DNA from: Myxococcales bacterium
GTDB taxonomy: Bacteria; Myxococcota_A; Polyangia; Haliangiales; Haliangiaceae
Assembly: GCA_028287115.1 (NCBI GenBank)
Contig: JAQBQF010000169.1
Coordinates: forward strand, 1-34,161
DNA: 34,161 bases
Reading direction: 5' to 3'
The notes beneath the pieces are model-generated. The model did not search any database. It was not told the origin of the DNA and worked only from the letters and a program-made list of their open reading frames with translations. A program made the translations under genes and the position numbers. Of the stretch, positions 24,541-34,161 are shown in pieces (the stretch's first letter is position 1; each line of letters starts with the position of its first letter).

Positions 24541-24555
24541 GCACGCGCTACCTGG

Positions 24556-24561
24556 TATGGT
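24556..24561 (+). promoter_or_regulatory. -10 element of the extensin-like / M28 operon
   Basis: TATGGT ends 7 bases before ATG 24569. An earlier in-frame ATG (24557) is part of this element and so is unlikely to be the start. Confidence 0.5.
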
Positions 24562-24568
24562 CCGCGCC

Positions 24569-25237
24569 ATGTTTCGCCCGGTGTGGATCGTGGTGGTCGC
24601 GGGAGTGGTGTCGATCGCCGACGCTCGCCCGCAGCGCGAGCAGGCCAACAATATGCCCCGCGGGTTCACGTGGCCACCGTCGAAGACGATGACCGAAGCC
24701 GCGAAGGCCTGCGAAGCGAAGCTCGACGAGCTCGGCGTCACGTGGCACGTGGCGAAGCGCGAAGGGCACATCGTCGATGCGATCACGCTCCCCGATTCTC
24801 AGATCGGCGGCATCACGTACACGAACGTCTACGACAAGCGCGCGGTCGTCATGGACTGCCAGCTCGTGCTCGCCCTCGCAACGTTCGCGCCGCACCTCTA
24901 CGAGCTCGGCGTGCGCGAGGTCCGCGTCGGCAGCGTGTATCGCTGGAGCAAGGTCCGCGCCTTTGGCAAGACCAAGGACATGCTGTCGAGGCATGCGCTC
25001 GGGCTCGCGATGGATGTCGTGTCGTTCGTCGACGATACCGGGCGCGAAGCGATCGTCGCGAAGGACTACAAGCAAGATGACGAGCTGTTGCTCTCGATCG
25101 AGCGCGAGATCAACGACAGCGGCACGTTTCGCGTCGTGCTGACGCCGAAGAACGATCCGATCTCTCATCACGATCACTTTCACATCGAAGCGAATCCCGA
25201 CTACTCCGAGCCTGTGCGGGACAAACCTTCGTCGTGA
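24569..25237 (+). CDS. Extensin-like C-terminal domain protein, probable zinc peptidoglycan peptidase
   Basis: The start MFRPVWIVVVAGVVSIADARP is a signal peptide, so the 222-residue protein acts in the periplasm. The rest matches the extensin-like C-terminal domain (PF06904), a relative of LAS-type D-Ala-D-Ala peptidases: SRHALGLAMDVVSF supplies His142 and Asp149, and HHDHFHIEANP supplies His203 and His205, the expected zinc ligands. A Cys pair (ACEAKL near residue 50, MDCQLV near residue 107) may form a disulfide. Family members are thought to cut or remodel peptidoglycan cross-links. Longer starts at 24539 and 24557 precede or overlap the TATGGT promoter element. It shares a GTGA overlap with the M28 gene, so the two are one message. 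Confidence 0.85.
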   Translation: MFRPVWIVVVAGVVSIADARPQREQANNMPRGFTWPPSKTMTEAAKACEAKLDELGVTWHVAKREGHIVDAITLPDSQIGGITYTNVYDKRAVVMDCQLVLALATFAPHLYELGVREVRVGSVYRWSKVRAFGKTKDMLSRHALGLAMDVVSFVDDTGREAIVAKDYKQDDELLLSIEREINDSGTFRVVLTPKNDPISHHDHFHIEANPDYSEPVRDKPSS

Positions 25238-26091
25238 AGTGGCTCGCGCTCGCGGCCTGCACGCTCGTTGCGTGTGGCGACAACGCCGCCGCGACCTTCG
25301 ATGCGGATCCGCAGTGCGTGCCGCCGGCGCCCAACGCCGGCTCGTTGAGCGGGCTCGTCACGGGTGTGGTGACGCAACTCGCTCAGGCGCCACGCGCGAC
25401 GGCAAGCGAGCGCGACACCACACGCACCGAGCTCGCGATGCAGCTCACCACGGCGGGCTGGACACCGATGCTCGAGACGTATCCGACGGGCGCCAACGTC
25501 TACGCGACGATCCCTGCGACGATCACGACCACGCGGCAGATCATCGTCGGCGCGCATTTCGACACGGTGACAGGCAGTCCGGGTGCGAATGACAACGGCA
25601 CCGGAGTCGCGGCCGTGATCGGCGTTGCGCACTATCTGCACGATGTGCCGTGCCGTGGCGCGACGGTCACGATCATGCTGTTCGACGAGGAGGAACAGGG
25701 TCTGTTCGGCAGTCGCGCCTACGCTAATGTGTTGTCCGCGCAAGGCGCGAACGTGATCGCGGTGCATACGGTCGATCAGATCGGCTGGGACTCCGACGGG
25801 GACCGCCGCTTCGAGCTCGAGCTGCCGACCGCGGCGCTCGAAACAGAATATCGCGCAGCGGCAGGACTCCTCGGCATTCCGGTGACGCCGACGACGACCT
25901 CGGGTACCGATCATCAGTCATTCCGCTCGGCGGGCTTCCCTTCCGTCGGAATCACCGAAGAATACGTCGGCGGCGATACCTCGCCCTATCGCCACACACC
26001 GCAAGACACGGCTGCGACGGTCGACCTGAGCTATCTCGTCCTCGGAACCCAGCTCGTCGCGCGAGTCGTCGCGGCCGAGCTCGCGCCTTGA
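25234..26091 (+). CDS. M28-family zinc aminopeptidase, lipoprotein
   Basis: The N-terminus VKWLALAACTLVAC is a lipoprotein signal with the most likely lipidated Cys at residue 14 and Gly at +2. The metallopeptidase motifs of family M28 follow in order: the His/Asp site GAHFDT, the bridging Asp in NDNGTGVAAVIG, the catalytic Glu pair in FDEEEQGLFGS, the Asp in VDQIGWD, and the His in SPYRHTPQDT. All ligands for two zinc ions are present, so it should be an active aminopeptidase on the cell surface or in the periplasm. The gene starts at GTG 25234, overlapping the extensin-like stop as GTGA. Its stop (26091) touches the stop of the convergent serine hydrolase gene (26092) with no bases between. 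Confidence 0.9.
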   Translation: MKWLALAACTLVACGDNAAATFDADPQCVPPAPNAGSLSGLVTGVVTQLAQAPRATASERDTTRTELAMQLTTAGWTPMLETYPTGANVYATIPATITTTRQIIVGAHFDTVTGSPGANDNGTGVAAVIGVAHYLHDVPCRGATVTIMLFDEEEQGLFGSRAYANVLSAQGANVIAVHTVDQIGWDSDGDRRFELELPTAALETEYRAAAGLLGIPVTPTTTSGTDHQSFRSAGFPSVGITEEYVGGDTSPYRHTPQDTAATVDLSYLVLGTQLVARVVAAELAP

Positions 26092-27363
26092 TCATCGCCT
26101 GAGCGGACCGTTGCCATCACGGGGGATCTTCCGCGCGATCGTCTGCATGATCATCAGCGTGCGCGTGAGGCCCGGTGACAAAGCGGGCTTACCGCTCGTC
26201 ATCAGCGCGACGGCAATATCGCGCGCTGGATCGGCATACACGAACACGTTCGTGAAACCGAGGTGGCCAAACGCGCGTTGCGTGCCGAGGCCGTAGAGGC
26301 TCGCGAAGCGTGCGCCGAGGATGAAGCCCATGCTGTAACGGATCGGCGCGCCCATGGTCAGATCGAGCTCGAAATAGGTTTGCTCCGCGATCGCGCGCTT
26401 GATCGTGCGTGTCTCGAACACCCGCACGCCATCGAGCTCACCACCGCTCAGCAGCAGTTGCATGAACCGCGATGCTTCGTTCGCGGTGGACACGATGTTC
26501 CCCGCCGGGATCACGCTGGTCAGAAACCGCGGGTCGTTCGAGACGCGGACCGCCTCCGAGAAGTGCACGCTGAGCATGCGCTTGAGCACCTGAGACAGCG
26601 GCGGCAACACCGGCGGGCCGGTGAACGCATTGACCGCGACCTCGCGAATGCGTGCCGCCGGTACGCCGAAATTGAAACCGTCGAACCCGAGGGGGCCGAG
26701 GATCTCGTCGTGCATCACGTCGCGAAGCGGCTTGTTCATCACGCGCTCGACGACGGCACCGAGCACGAAGCCGCCGGTCAGCGCGTGATATGCGAGGCGC
26801 TGCCCGGCGCGCCACCGCGGCTTCTGCCGTGACAGCAGCGACAAGATCTCGTTCGGCCGCTCGAGAAGCCCGACATCGGCGAACTGCGGCGGAATGTGCG
26901 GGATGCCTGCACGATGCGTGAGGACGTGTCGCAGCGTGATCCGATGCTTGCCGTGCTCGCCGAACTCGGGAATGTAGGCAGCGACCGGATCGTCGAGGTG
27001 AAGCAGCCCACGCTGATCGCACAGGTGGACGAGCATCGCCGTGACCATCTTCGATGCCGAGAAGATGTTGAACAGCGTGCGCGGAGTTGCGGCGACCTTG
27101 TGAGCGTCCGGCGGATCCGTCGGCGCGTTGCCGGAGGCATGCCCGAGCGACCGGTCGAACACGACCTGCCCGCGTCGCCGGATGCACAGCGCGATCGCCG
27201 GATACAGCCCGGTACGATACGTCGCGATCGTCGCGCGCCAGATCGCATCGATGACTTTGCGATCGAGGCCGACGAGCTTCGGGTCGACCTCGAGCCCGCG
27301 ATCCGCGACCTGTTCTGCTGGAGCGACCCGCACGAGTGTCTCGAAGTGCGAGCGCAGGGACAT
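26092..27363 (-). CDS. Serine hydrolase, beta-lactamase family
   Basis: The 423-residue protein has the SxxK nucleophile motif SASK in TLFNIFSASKMVTAMLVH, a typical LTHRAGIPHIPP segment, and LAYHALTGGFVLGAVVERV, where the usual Tyr-x-Asn has become Tyr-His-Ala, a change worth noting because the Asn position is common in lactamases. The C-terminal motif is HLG in RAFGHLGFTNVFVYADP. Together these place it with esterase/beta-lactamase-like proteins such as EstB and the eukaryotic LACTB-like group rather than true lactamases. No signal peptide is visible. The frame runs open to 27873 through the Fur gene region in antisense; the real start is ATG 27363 (MSLRSHFETLV), which has TATCCT 7 bases upstream. 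It is divergent from the Fur-family gene. Confidence 0.88.
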   Translation of the reverse strand: MSLRSHFETLVRVAPAEQVADRGLEVDPKLVGLDRKVIDAIWRATIATYRTGLYPAIALCIRRRGQVVFDRSLGHASGNAPTDPPDAHKVAATPRTLFNIFSASKMVTAMLVHLCDQRGLLHLDDPVAAYIPEFGEHGKHRITLRHVLTHRAGIPHIPPQFADVGLLERPNEILSLLSRQKPRWRAGQRLAYHALTGGFVLGAVVERVMNKPLRDVMHDEILGPLGFDGFNFGVPAARIREVAVNAFTGPPVLPPLSQVLKRMLSVHFSEAVRVSNDPRFLTSVIPAGNIVSTANEASRFMQLLLSGGELDGVRVFETRTIKRAIAEQTYFELDLTMGAPIRYSMGFILGARFASLYGLGTQRAFGHLGFTNVFVYADPARDIAVALMTSGKPALSPGLTRTLMIMQTIARKIPRDGNGPLRR

Positions 27364-27370
27364 CGGGCAC

Positions 27371-27376
27371 AGGATA
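27371..27376 (-). promoter_or_regulatory. -10 element of the second serine hydrolase gene
   Basis: TATCCT on the minus strand ends 7 bases before ATG 27363 and settles the start against the much longer open frame. Confidence 0.5.
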
Positions 27377-27439
27377 CCTGCTCGTCCGCGTTCGCTCCAT
27401 CTCGCCAGCCACGCGCAGATGCACAACAATTGCAGGTGC

Positions 27440-27468
27440 TTGCGCGGAGTGGATGGAGGGCGTAGAGT
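27440..27468 (+). promoter_or_regulatory. Promoter of the Fur-family gene
   Basis: TTGCGC (27440-27445), a 17-base spacer and TAGAGT (27463-27468) are followed by 6 bases and ATG 27475. This is the best -35/-10 pair among the leaderless candidates. No Fur, Zur or PerR box is recognisable in the 111 bases between the divergent genes. Confidence 0.6.
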
Positions 27469-27474
27469 GAGCGT

Positions 27475-27903
27475 ATGGCGAACCGGCAAAACCTCGACGA
27501 GCTGCGCCTCGCGGTTCGAGGGAAGGGCCTGCGCGCCACACCGTCGCGGCTCGCCGTGCTCGAGCTCCTCCGCTCGACGGATACGCCGATGTCGCATGGA
27601 GACGTGGCCGATCGGCTCGATACGCAGGCGTGGGACCGCGCGACGATCTATCGCAACCTCACCGATCTCGCCGAGGTCGGTCTCGTGCGCCGCACCGATA
27701 TCGGTGATCACGTGTGGCGCTTCGAGGCGCTGAGCGAGGCGCACGAGTCTGTTTCCCATCCGCATTTCGTGTGCACGGAGTGTGGGATCGTCGAGTGCAT
27801 GCCCGAGATCGAGCTCGCTATTCGCCGCGCCAAGGCGCCGCGCGCCGTCAAGCAGCGGCAAGTCGAGGTCCATGTCCGCGGGCTATGCGACGCATGTATC
27901 TAA
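27475..27903 (+). CDS. Fur-family metal- or peroxide-responsive regulator
   Basis: The 142-residue protein has the Fur winged helix (about 7-85, with GLRATPSRLAVLELL and the recognition segment DRATIYRNLTDLAEVGLV) and the dimerisation/metal domain after it. Zinc-binding cysteines are C100-x2-C103 (HPHFVCTECG) and C138-x2-C141 at the very end. The regulatory His cluster is reduced to SHPHF where Fur usually has HHHDH, so whether it senses iron, zinc, manganese or peroxide is not decided by the sequence. The N-terminus is short and lacks a leader. It heads a unit with the IPT/TIG lipoprotein gene, whose start lies inside its end, and is divergent from a serine hydrolase. Confidence 0.92.
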   Translation: MANRQNLDELRLAVRGKGLRATPSRLAVLELLRSTDTPMSHGDVADRLDTQAWDRATIYRNLTDLAEVGLVRRTDIGDHVWRFEALSEAHESVSHPHFVCTECGIVECMPEIELAIRRAKAPRAVKQRQVEVHVRGLCDACI

Positions 27904-28255
27904 GCGCCTGATCGCGGTCTCGCTCGCGAGCGCGCTCTCGGTCGCGCTTGGCTGCTCCGCGAACGACGACGTTCCCGCGCCGCAGATCTCGAGCGTCACG
28001 CCGGATCATTCGCCCGTCGGCTCGGTCGTCACGATCGTCGGCAATTATTTTTGCCAGCGCCCGAATACCGGCAACGAGGATCCGACCTGCGCGGTCAGCG
28101 GCACCGTGAACTTCGAGACCTCGCCGGCGACGCCATCTCAGTGGAGCGATACCGCGATCATGGTCGAGGTCCCCGCGCTCACGGCCGGCTCTGCCGATGT
28201 CGTCGTCACCGCGGCAGGGCGCACGTCGAATCCGGTCTCGTTCATCGTCGAGTGA
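27872..28255 (+). CDS. IPT/TIG-domain lipoprotein
   Basis: From ATG 27872 the protein begins MSAGYATHVSKRLIAVSLAS and reaches a lipobox VALGC with Cys28. The mature part is one Ig-like IPT/TIG domain, with the usual opening PAPQISSVTPDHSPVGSVVTIVGNYF and closing strands ITV-like VEVPALTAGSADVVVTAAGRTSNPVSFIV, about 95 residues. Two cysteines in the loop (YFCQRP, PTCAVS) may be disulfide-linked. Such single-domain lipoproteins are surface or periplasmic and of unknown role. The start overlaps the Fur gene by 32 bases and has a GAGG three bases upstream; the longer frame back to 27782 runs through the Fur C-terminus and is not supported. Confidence 0.78.
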   Translation: MSAGYATHVSKRLIAVSLASALSVALGCSANDDVPAPQISSVTPDHSPVGSVVTIVGNYFCQRPNTGNEDPTCAVSGTVNFETSPATPSQWSDTAIMVEVPALTAGSADVVVTAAGRTSNPVSFIVE

Positions 28256-28274
28256 TCACGATGCGGTTGCGAGG

Positions 28275-28940
28275 TCACTGGTCCCGAGTCGACGAGAACG
28301 TGAACGGATAGCTGACCTTCACGGTGGCACCGTCTTTCGGCTTCGGAAATTCGAGCGCGTTGAACGTCTCGACCAGACAGTCGACGACGTCAATGTCGAA
28401 GCCGCTCGCCTTCGTGTTCGTGACGAGGCCCGTCTTCTCGATCGTGAACTTCACGGTCACGTTGCCATGGAGCCCGGCTACTCTCACCAGCTTCTTCTCG
28501 TAGCAGTACTGAATCTTGTTGAGGTTTCGTCGCACGTACCTGCGAATGATCGCCTTGTCGAGGCCCGCCGACACCGTCACGTCGCCGACGGAGGTGACCT
28601 TTGGAACGCCGATCGGCTGTCCGCGCAAACCGCCACCGCCGCCCTGGGGACGCTTGGTGCCAGTGTCCTGGCCGAGGTCGAGCGTAGGTCCGCCGCCGCT
28701 GCCCTGGGCACGCTGACTCTCCGGACCACCGGCGACGAGGCCGGTCGAAATCGCTTCGGTGAGCTCGTCGCTGTCAGGTGACAAAGCGTGCGGGTCGGCG
28801 TTGTCGAGACCGCCGTCGACCGTTGCGGCCGTCACGGGCACCGCCTTCACCGAAGGCGGTGGTGCCGCCGAGGCAGCGCTCGGTTGATTGGGGTGACCGC
28901 CGCAACCGACCAACGCGACCACGACGACGAATCCTCGCAT
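28275..28940 (-). CDS. AgmX/PglI C-terminal domain lipoprotein
   Basis: The signal MRGFVVVVALVGC has Cys13 as the lipidation site. Residues about 15-115 are a low-complexity linker rich in Pro, Ala, Gly and Ser (SQRAQGSGGGP, KRPQGGGGGLRG). Residues about 130-221 match the TonB-like AgmX/PglI C-terminal fold: RNLNKIQYCYEKKL, LHGNVTVKFTIEKTG, a second Cys in VVDCLVETFNAL and the ending VKVSYPFTF. AgmX and PglI are named for adventurous gliding in Myxococcus, but most members are of unknown role; the fold resembles TonB's periplasmic domain. Thus it may bridge envelope layers. The same fold ends the 1438-residue anti-sigma protein (13264-17580). A degenerate CATCAT lies 6 bases before the ATG. 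Confidence 0.87.
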   Translation of the reverse strand: MRGFVVVVALVGCGGHPNQPSAASAAPPPSVKAVPVTAATVDGGLDNADPHALSPDSDELTEAISTGLVAGGPESQRAQGSGGGPTLDLGQDTGTKRPQGGGGGLRGQPIGVPKVTSVGDVTVSAGLDKAIIRRYVRRNLNKIQYCYEKKLVRVAGLHGNVTVKFTIEKTGLVTNTKASGFDIDVVDCLVETFNALEFPKPKDGATVKVSYPFTFSSTRDQ

Positions 28941-28946
28941 CGCGCG

Positions 28947-28952
28947 ATGATG
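28947..28952 (-). promoter_or_regulatory. Possible -10 element of the AgmX-type gene
   Basis: CATCAT on the minus strand ends 6 bases before ATG 28940. It keeps the A2 and T6 positions of TANNNT but not T1. Confidence 0.3.
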
Positions 28953-28977
28953 TCACGGGCCTATCGCGCCAACAAGC

Positions 28978-29945
28978 CTATGGCTCGACGTGAAGACATG
29001 ACTCGTACCAAGCTTCTCCGAAGCGCTCGTCGCGCTGCACGATCCACAACGAGAAGTCGGTCGGTCCGGCGAGGTCCGCAGGTTTCGGCGCGGTCCAGTC
29101 GGTGAACAGCGGCGCCGGGTTGCCGAACGGATCGTGCGGCCCGCCGCTGCTGCCTTTCGACAAGCTGCCGCCGGTGGTGACCCATTGATACTTGAGGCTC
29201 TCGGTGAACATCCGCGTCTTGCCGTCGAGTGTCGGCACGACGTACGGCTCGCGTGCACCGTCGGCTTCGATCGGGGTCAGGCGAACTTTCTGTGCAGGCG
29301 CGACAGAGAGCGGCAGGTTCGGCGGTTGGAAGTCGATGCACCTGCCGAGTGGCAGTGGGATCGGCGAGCCGCCGTCGATCACGGCCTGGATGCCCGTGAG
29401 CGACGGATTGTTGTTCGCCGCGCGGTCCGCGGGAATTCGTGGCGAGACGCGCAGATGTTTGTCGGCGAATTGATCGAGCGCCGGGTCTGCGGTCTCGCCT
29501 CCGATCTGGAGCGACACGCCGTAATCGACGCCGCCGAGGCCGTGCAGCGTGTCGCCGTCGAGAGCTTCGAGCAGCGTCCCGAGCAGGTTGCCATCGGGCT
29601 GGACCGTCACGCACATCCGCGGCTCCGGCGTCGTGAGATCCGGATCGGAGAGCAGTCCGCTGCCGAGCTTCGTCGGAGTCCCATCGCAACGGCCCGCCGA
29701 GAGCGTGCACAGCGTCATCGTCCAGCGCAGGTTGCGCTCGAAGTTCGGATCCGCGATCAGGCCGCACACCTCGGCAGGTGCGAGCTGGCCGAGGAGATCG
29801 ATCGGCATCAGCGGCTTCGAGAGATCGACATCGACCATCTGCTCCGGCGGCGTCGCGGTCATCGAGATGATCCGGAGATCGAGCACGACGTTCGGATCTT
29901 CGAACGTGCCGCACCCGACGAGGAATGCGCAGGCGATCAGCCGCT

Positions 29946-29952
<7 letters not shown>
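28978..29952 (-). CDS. Lipoprotein partner of the TonB-dependent receptor, unknown function
   Basis: From ATG 29952 the protein starts MVKRLIACAFLVGC, a lipoprotein signal with Cys14. The 324 residues that follow have several Cys (AEVCGLI, MTLCTLSAGRC, RMCVTV, GRCIDF, ESCLHVEP) and Ig-like or beta-sandwich-like segments; I recognise no family. The much longer frame up to 30576 is Arg-rich read-through of the receptor gene in another frame. GTG 29949 is also possible and would give a GTGA overlap with the receptor stop; the ATG gives a 7-base overlap. Coupling to the receptor suggests a surface or periplasmic lipoprotein that works with it, in the way SusD-type proteins work with SusC-type receptors, but there is no sequence match to SusD. 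Confidence 0.8.
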
Positions 29953-32612
<2,660 letters not shown>

Positions 32613-32618
32613 GCCGGG

Positions 32619-32624
32619 ACTATA
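32619..32624 (-). promoter_or_regulatory. -10 element of the TonB-dependent receptor gene
   Basis: TATAGT on the minus strand ends 6 bases before ATG 32612 and is the third exact TATAGT-N6-start in the window. Confidence 0.6.
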
Positions 32625-32649
32625 CGACCACGCGTGCGCGAGTACGGTT

Positions 32650-32671
32650 GTCTCCGCGCAATCGCGGAGAC
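32650..32671. terminator. Hairpin between the HEAT-repeat gene and the TonB receptor gene
   Basis: GTCTCCGCG and CGCGGAGAC form a perfect 9-base stem with a CAAT loop. It lies past the HEAT gene stop (32829) and 38 bases before the receptor start, so it could end the HEAT message. No T-tract follows. The rest of the 216-base gap (32613-32828) holds nothing else I can name. Confidence 0.45.
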
Positions 32672-32828
32672 GTGGATCACGAGGTAGACGTAGCCGTAAA
32701 CGTCGACGCAAACGAAAGTACGCCCTGCAATCCGGTCCGTGGCTGGGGACGCTGTCACTTTGACGACCGCGCGGACACGCGAGCTCCGCGAGATCCATCG
32801 CGTCCTACCGGATCGGCAGCGCGCGTTG

Positions 32829-33722
32829 TTAGCTCTGCGACGTCTGGCGCAGGTGCTCGAGCAGCTTGTCGAACAGCCCGCGCATCGCGTTCTCGAGCGC
32901 TTCTTTGCGCACGTTCGGCAGGTACTTCCAGTTGAACTTCGCCTGCGGCATCTGGACCTTCGCGCCGCCGGAAACGAACGACAACATCTTGCCGTTCTCA
33001 TCGGAGATCGCGAGACGAAGCTCGGCGTTGACCTCGATATATCCGCCGTTCTGCGTGACATCGAGCTTCACGACGGAGAGATCGAGCAGGCGAGGGTCGA
33101 GGCCCCAGCGCTTGGCATCCGCGGCGATCATCGTCACGGTCGGTGAGGACTTGAACGAAGCGACCAGCACGTCGCGGATCACGTCACCGTGGACCTTGCG
33201 CGCGGGCTTGTCGGTCTTGCCGGGCGAGTCGTCATTCGACGACTTGATCACGACATAGAGATCGGGCTGATCTTCGACCGCGTGGGGTTGGCGGCCGAAC
33301 CCGCCGTGGCGTGCCTGCGTCTTCGGCTCGATCGCCGGAAGCTCGTCCGGAACATGATTCGCTTTCGCGACGGCGACGGTCGCTTCACGTGCGCGGGCAC
33401 GCACGGTCGCGTCGGCATCATCGGTCGCGGCGCTGCGGAGCGCGGGGAGAGCGGCTCGGTGGCCGAGCCGGCCCAGCGCGGCGGCGGCAACACCGCGGAT
33501 CTGCGCGTTGGGATCGTGAAGCGCGGTAACGAGCGGCTTCAATGCGCGCTTGTCGCCGAGCCGTGCGAGCGAAACCACCGCAGATAGCCGCGTCTTGTCG
33601 CTCGAGCTCGACAGCATGGTCGTGAGCTGCGCGATCGGCTCTTCGGCGCGCGCGGGAGCTGCGGGCAGCAGGGCGATCGCCAGCGCGATCAAGCCAACGA
33701 GCCGTGCAACTTCCCTTCGCAT
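32829..33722 (-). CDS. Secreted HEAT-repeat protein
   Basis: The start MRREVARLVGLIALAIALLPAAPARAEEP is a cleavable signal peptide. Residues about 30-115 hold two or three HEAT repeats (SAVVSLARLGDKRALKPLVTALHDP, GVAAAALGRLGHRAALPALRSAA), a helical protein-binding scaffold. After a charged linker, residues about 155-297 form an alpha/beta domain (DLYVVIKSS, VHGDVIRDVLVASFKSSPTVTM, VVKLDVTQNGGYIEVNAELRLAI, ENAMRGLFDKLLEHLRQTSQS). That domain follows HEAT repeats in several myxobacterial proteins, from memory, and its layout recalls lipoprotein or secretion-assembly folds. The frame opens 11 residues earlier (33755), but only ATG 33722 gives a sensible signal and follows a TTGACT-N18-CTTAAT promoter. 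Its role is unknown; probably periplasmic. Confidence 0.82.
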   Translation of the reverse strand: MRREVARLVGLIALAIALLPAAPARAEEPIAQLTTMLSSSSDKTRLSAVVSLARLGDKRALKPLVTALHDPNAQIRGVAAAALGRLGHRAALPALRSAATDDADATVRARAREATVAVAKANHVPDELPAIEPKTQARHGGFGRQPHAVEDQPDLYVVIKSSNDDSPGKTDKPARKVHGDVIRDVLVASFKSSPTVTMIAADAKRWGLDPRLLDLSVVKLDVTQNGGYIEVNAELRLAISDENGKMLSFVSGGAKVQMPQAKFNWKYLPNVRKEALENAMRGLFDKLLEHLRQTSQS

Positions 33723-33734
33723 GCCCGTGGTCCG

Positions 33735-33764
33735 ATTAAGCGCCTCGCTTCCCACTCAAGTCAA
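33735..33764 (-). promoter_or_regulatory. Promoter of the HEAT-repeat gene
   Basis: TTGACT (33759-33764), 18 bases and CTTAAT (33735-33740) on the minus strand, with 12 bases to ATG 33722. This is a conventional promoter with a short leader, unlike the leaderless group. Confidence 0.55.
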
Positions 33765-33802
33765 TGTTTTAGCGGTCCGCAGCAACGCCTAACTACTCGA
33801 TG

Positions 33803-33808
33803 TATGAT
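33803..33808 (+). promoter_or_regulatory. Possible -10 element of the right-edge gene
   Basis: TATGAT lies 13 bases before ATG 33822, so a leader of about 7 bases is expected. No -35 is seen. Confidence 0.3.
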
Positions 33809-33821
33809 GACGTGACTGAAA

Positions 33822-34161
33822 ATGGCGATGGCCGATCAGCAGTTCCGATTGGGTGTAGGCGTCGGTGGTGCCGTTCTCGTCGCGGTGATCACGGTCCTGC
33901 GGTTCTGCGGGAGCGTGTCGTTACCGCCCAAGTCGCCGCCGCCGACGGGACCTACCGGAACGCAGACGCAGTTGCTTTCGAAATCGACCGGCTCGCCCGA
34001 GGTCTATCGAAAGTTTCTCGAGAACGACGCGTCGCTCGCCGGCCTACCGGTGCCATCGATCGAGGAGATGTCTCGCAAGCTCCCGTATCGCGTGGACGAT
34101 GCGCGGCACGTGCTGAATCCGGGCGACTCACCGATCGAGATCGCGGGCTTACGCCTTCACC
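33822..34161 (+). CDS. Membrane-anchored protein of unknown function, C-terminus off the right edge
   Basis: The frame is open from ATG 33822 to the right edge, 113 codons, with no stop. It starts MAMADQQFRLGVGVGGAVLV; residues about 9-28 are one hydrophobic segment not followed by a cleavage site, so the protein is probably held in the inner membrane with the C-terminus outside. A Pro/Thr-rich linker follows (SLPPKSPPPTGPTGTQTQ), then a soluble region with PEVYRKFLENDASLAGLPVPS and a beta-like segment near the edge (HVLNPGDSPIEIAGLRLH). ATG 33828 is an alternative start. I recognise no family. It is divergent from the HEAT-repeat gene, and a TATGAT 13 bases before the start may be its -10. 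Confidence 0.7.
   Translation, partial: MAMADQQFRLGVGVGGAVLVAVITVLRFCGSVSLPPKSPPPTGPTGTQTQLLSKSTGSPEVYRKFLENDASLAGLPVPSIEEMSRKLPYRVDDARHVLNPGDSPIEIAGLRLH

Noticed and set aside
27364..27474. A Fur, Zur or PerR box upstream of the Fur-family gene
   Set aside because: No 19-base palindrome of the known types could be found; GCAC-N11-GTGC at 27421-27440 is too weak to call.
26092..27873. The full 593-residue frame of the second serine hydrolase
   Set aside because: The first 170 codons lie antisense to the Fur gene; ATG 27363 with a TATCCT element gives the normal family length.

Overview
The window is GC-rich throughout, shows no rRNA, tRNA, CRISPR array or insertion sequence, and reads as ordinary chromosome of a myxobacterium-like organism (Myxococcota, most likely a Kofleriaceae/Haliangium/Nannocystis-type lineage). 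That assignment is inference from gene content: an AgmX/PglI-type protein, a cytoplasmic Hanks-type kinase with a long Pro-rich tail and C-terminal membrane anchor, a TonB-dependent receptor fused to a TonB-like domain, an ECF sigma factor with a giant VIT/VWA anti-sigma partner, FG-GAP and Cys-rich lipoproteins, and OmpA with thrombospondin type 3 repeats. About ten products carry a lipobox.

Layout. 1-2250: a lipoprotein running off the left edge, a small acidic protein, and a divergent FAD oxidoreductase. 2292-4444: two overlapping lipoprotein genes (Cys-rich, then FG-GAP propeller). 4502-8963: an OmpA/TSP3 protein followed by two tandem di-haem oxidoreductases, all joined by 4-base overlaps. 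9006-12546: acyl-CoA carboxylase beta subunit, a TPR lipoprotein and a small lipoprotein. 12573-13130: a V4R/DUF2378-like protein, divergent from the carboxylase. 13131-13263: a hairpin and a perfect 40-base direct repeat. 13264-18137: ECF sigma factor plus its 1438-residue anti-sigma fusion. 18266-21604: Ser/Thr kinase, divergent serine hydrolase, small secreted protein. 21659-24293: C39-like cysteine protease, an unknown protein, and a YjbQ-SUKH pair. 24318-24540: a frameshifted gene remnant. 24569-26091: extensin-like peptidase and M28 peptidase. 26092-28255: serine hydrolase, divergent Fur-family regulator and IPT/TIG lipoprotein. 28275-33722: AgmX-type lipoprotein, TonB receptor with a partner lipoprotein, HEAT-repeat protein. 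33822-34161: start of a membrane-anchored protein leaving the window.

The strongest pattern not explained by gene families is how genes start. Twelve genes that head a transcription unit have a strict TANNNT hexamer ending 6-9 bases before the start codon, ten of them at exactly 6 or 7, and four more have a near match at 6. This is the geometry expected if transcription starts at or next to the ATG/GTG, so much of this genome probably uses leaderless mRNAs. Genes inside operons instead overlap by 4 bases (ATGA or GTGA). Two divergent gene pairs have -10 elements that overlap or face each other as near-palindromes. The pattern also resolves several start codons, and the coordinates below use it.

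Functionally the window is dominated by envelope biology: surface lipoproteins, outer-membrane proteins, periplasmic haem enzymes, peptidases, and envelope signalling (sigma/anti-sigma, kinase). Very long open frames opposite the real genes are by-products of GC-rich codon usage and are not annotated.
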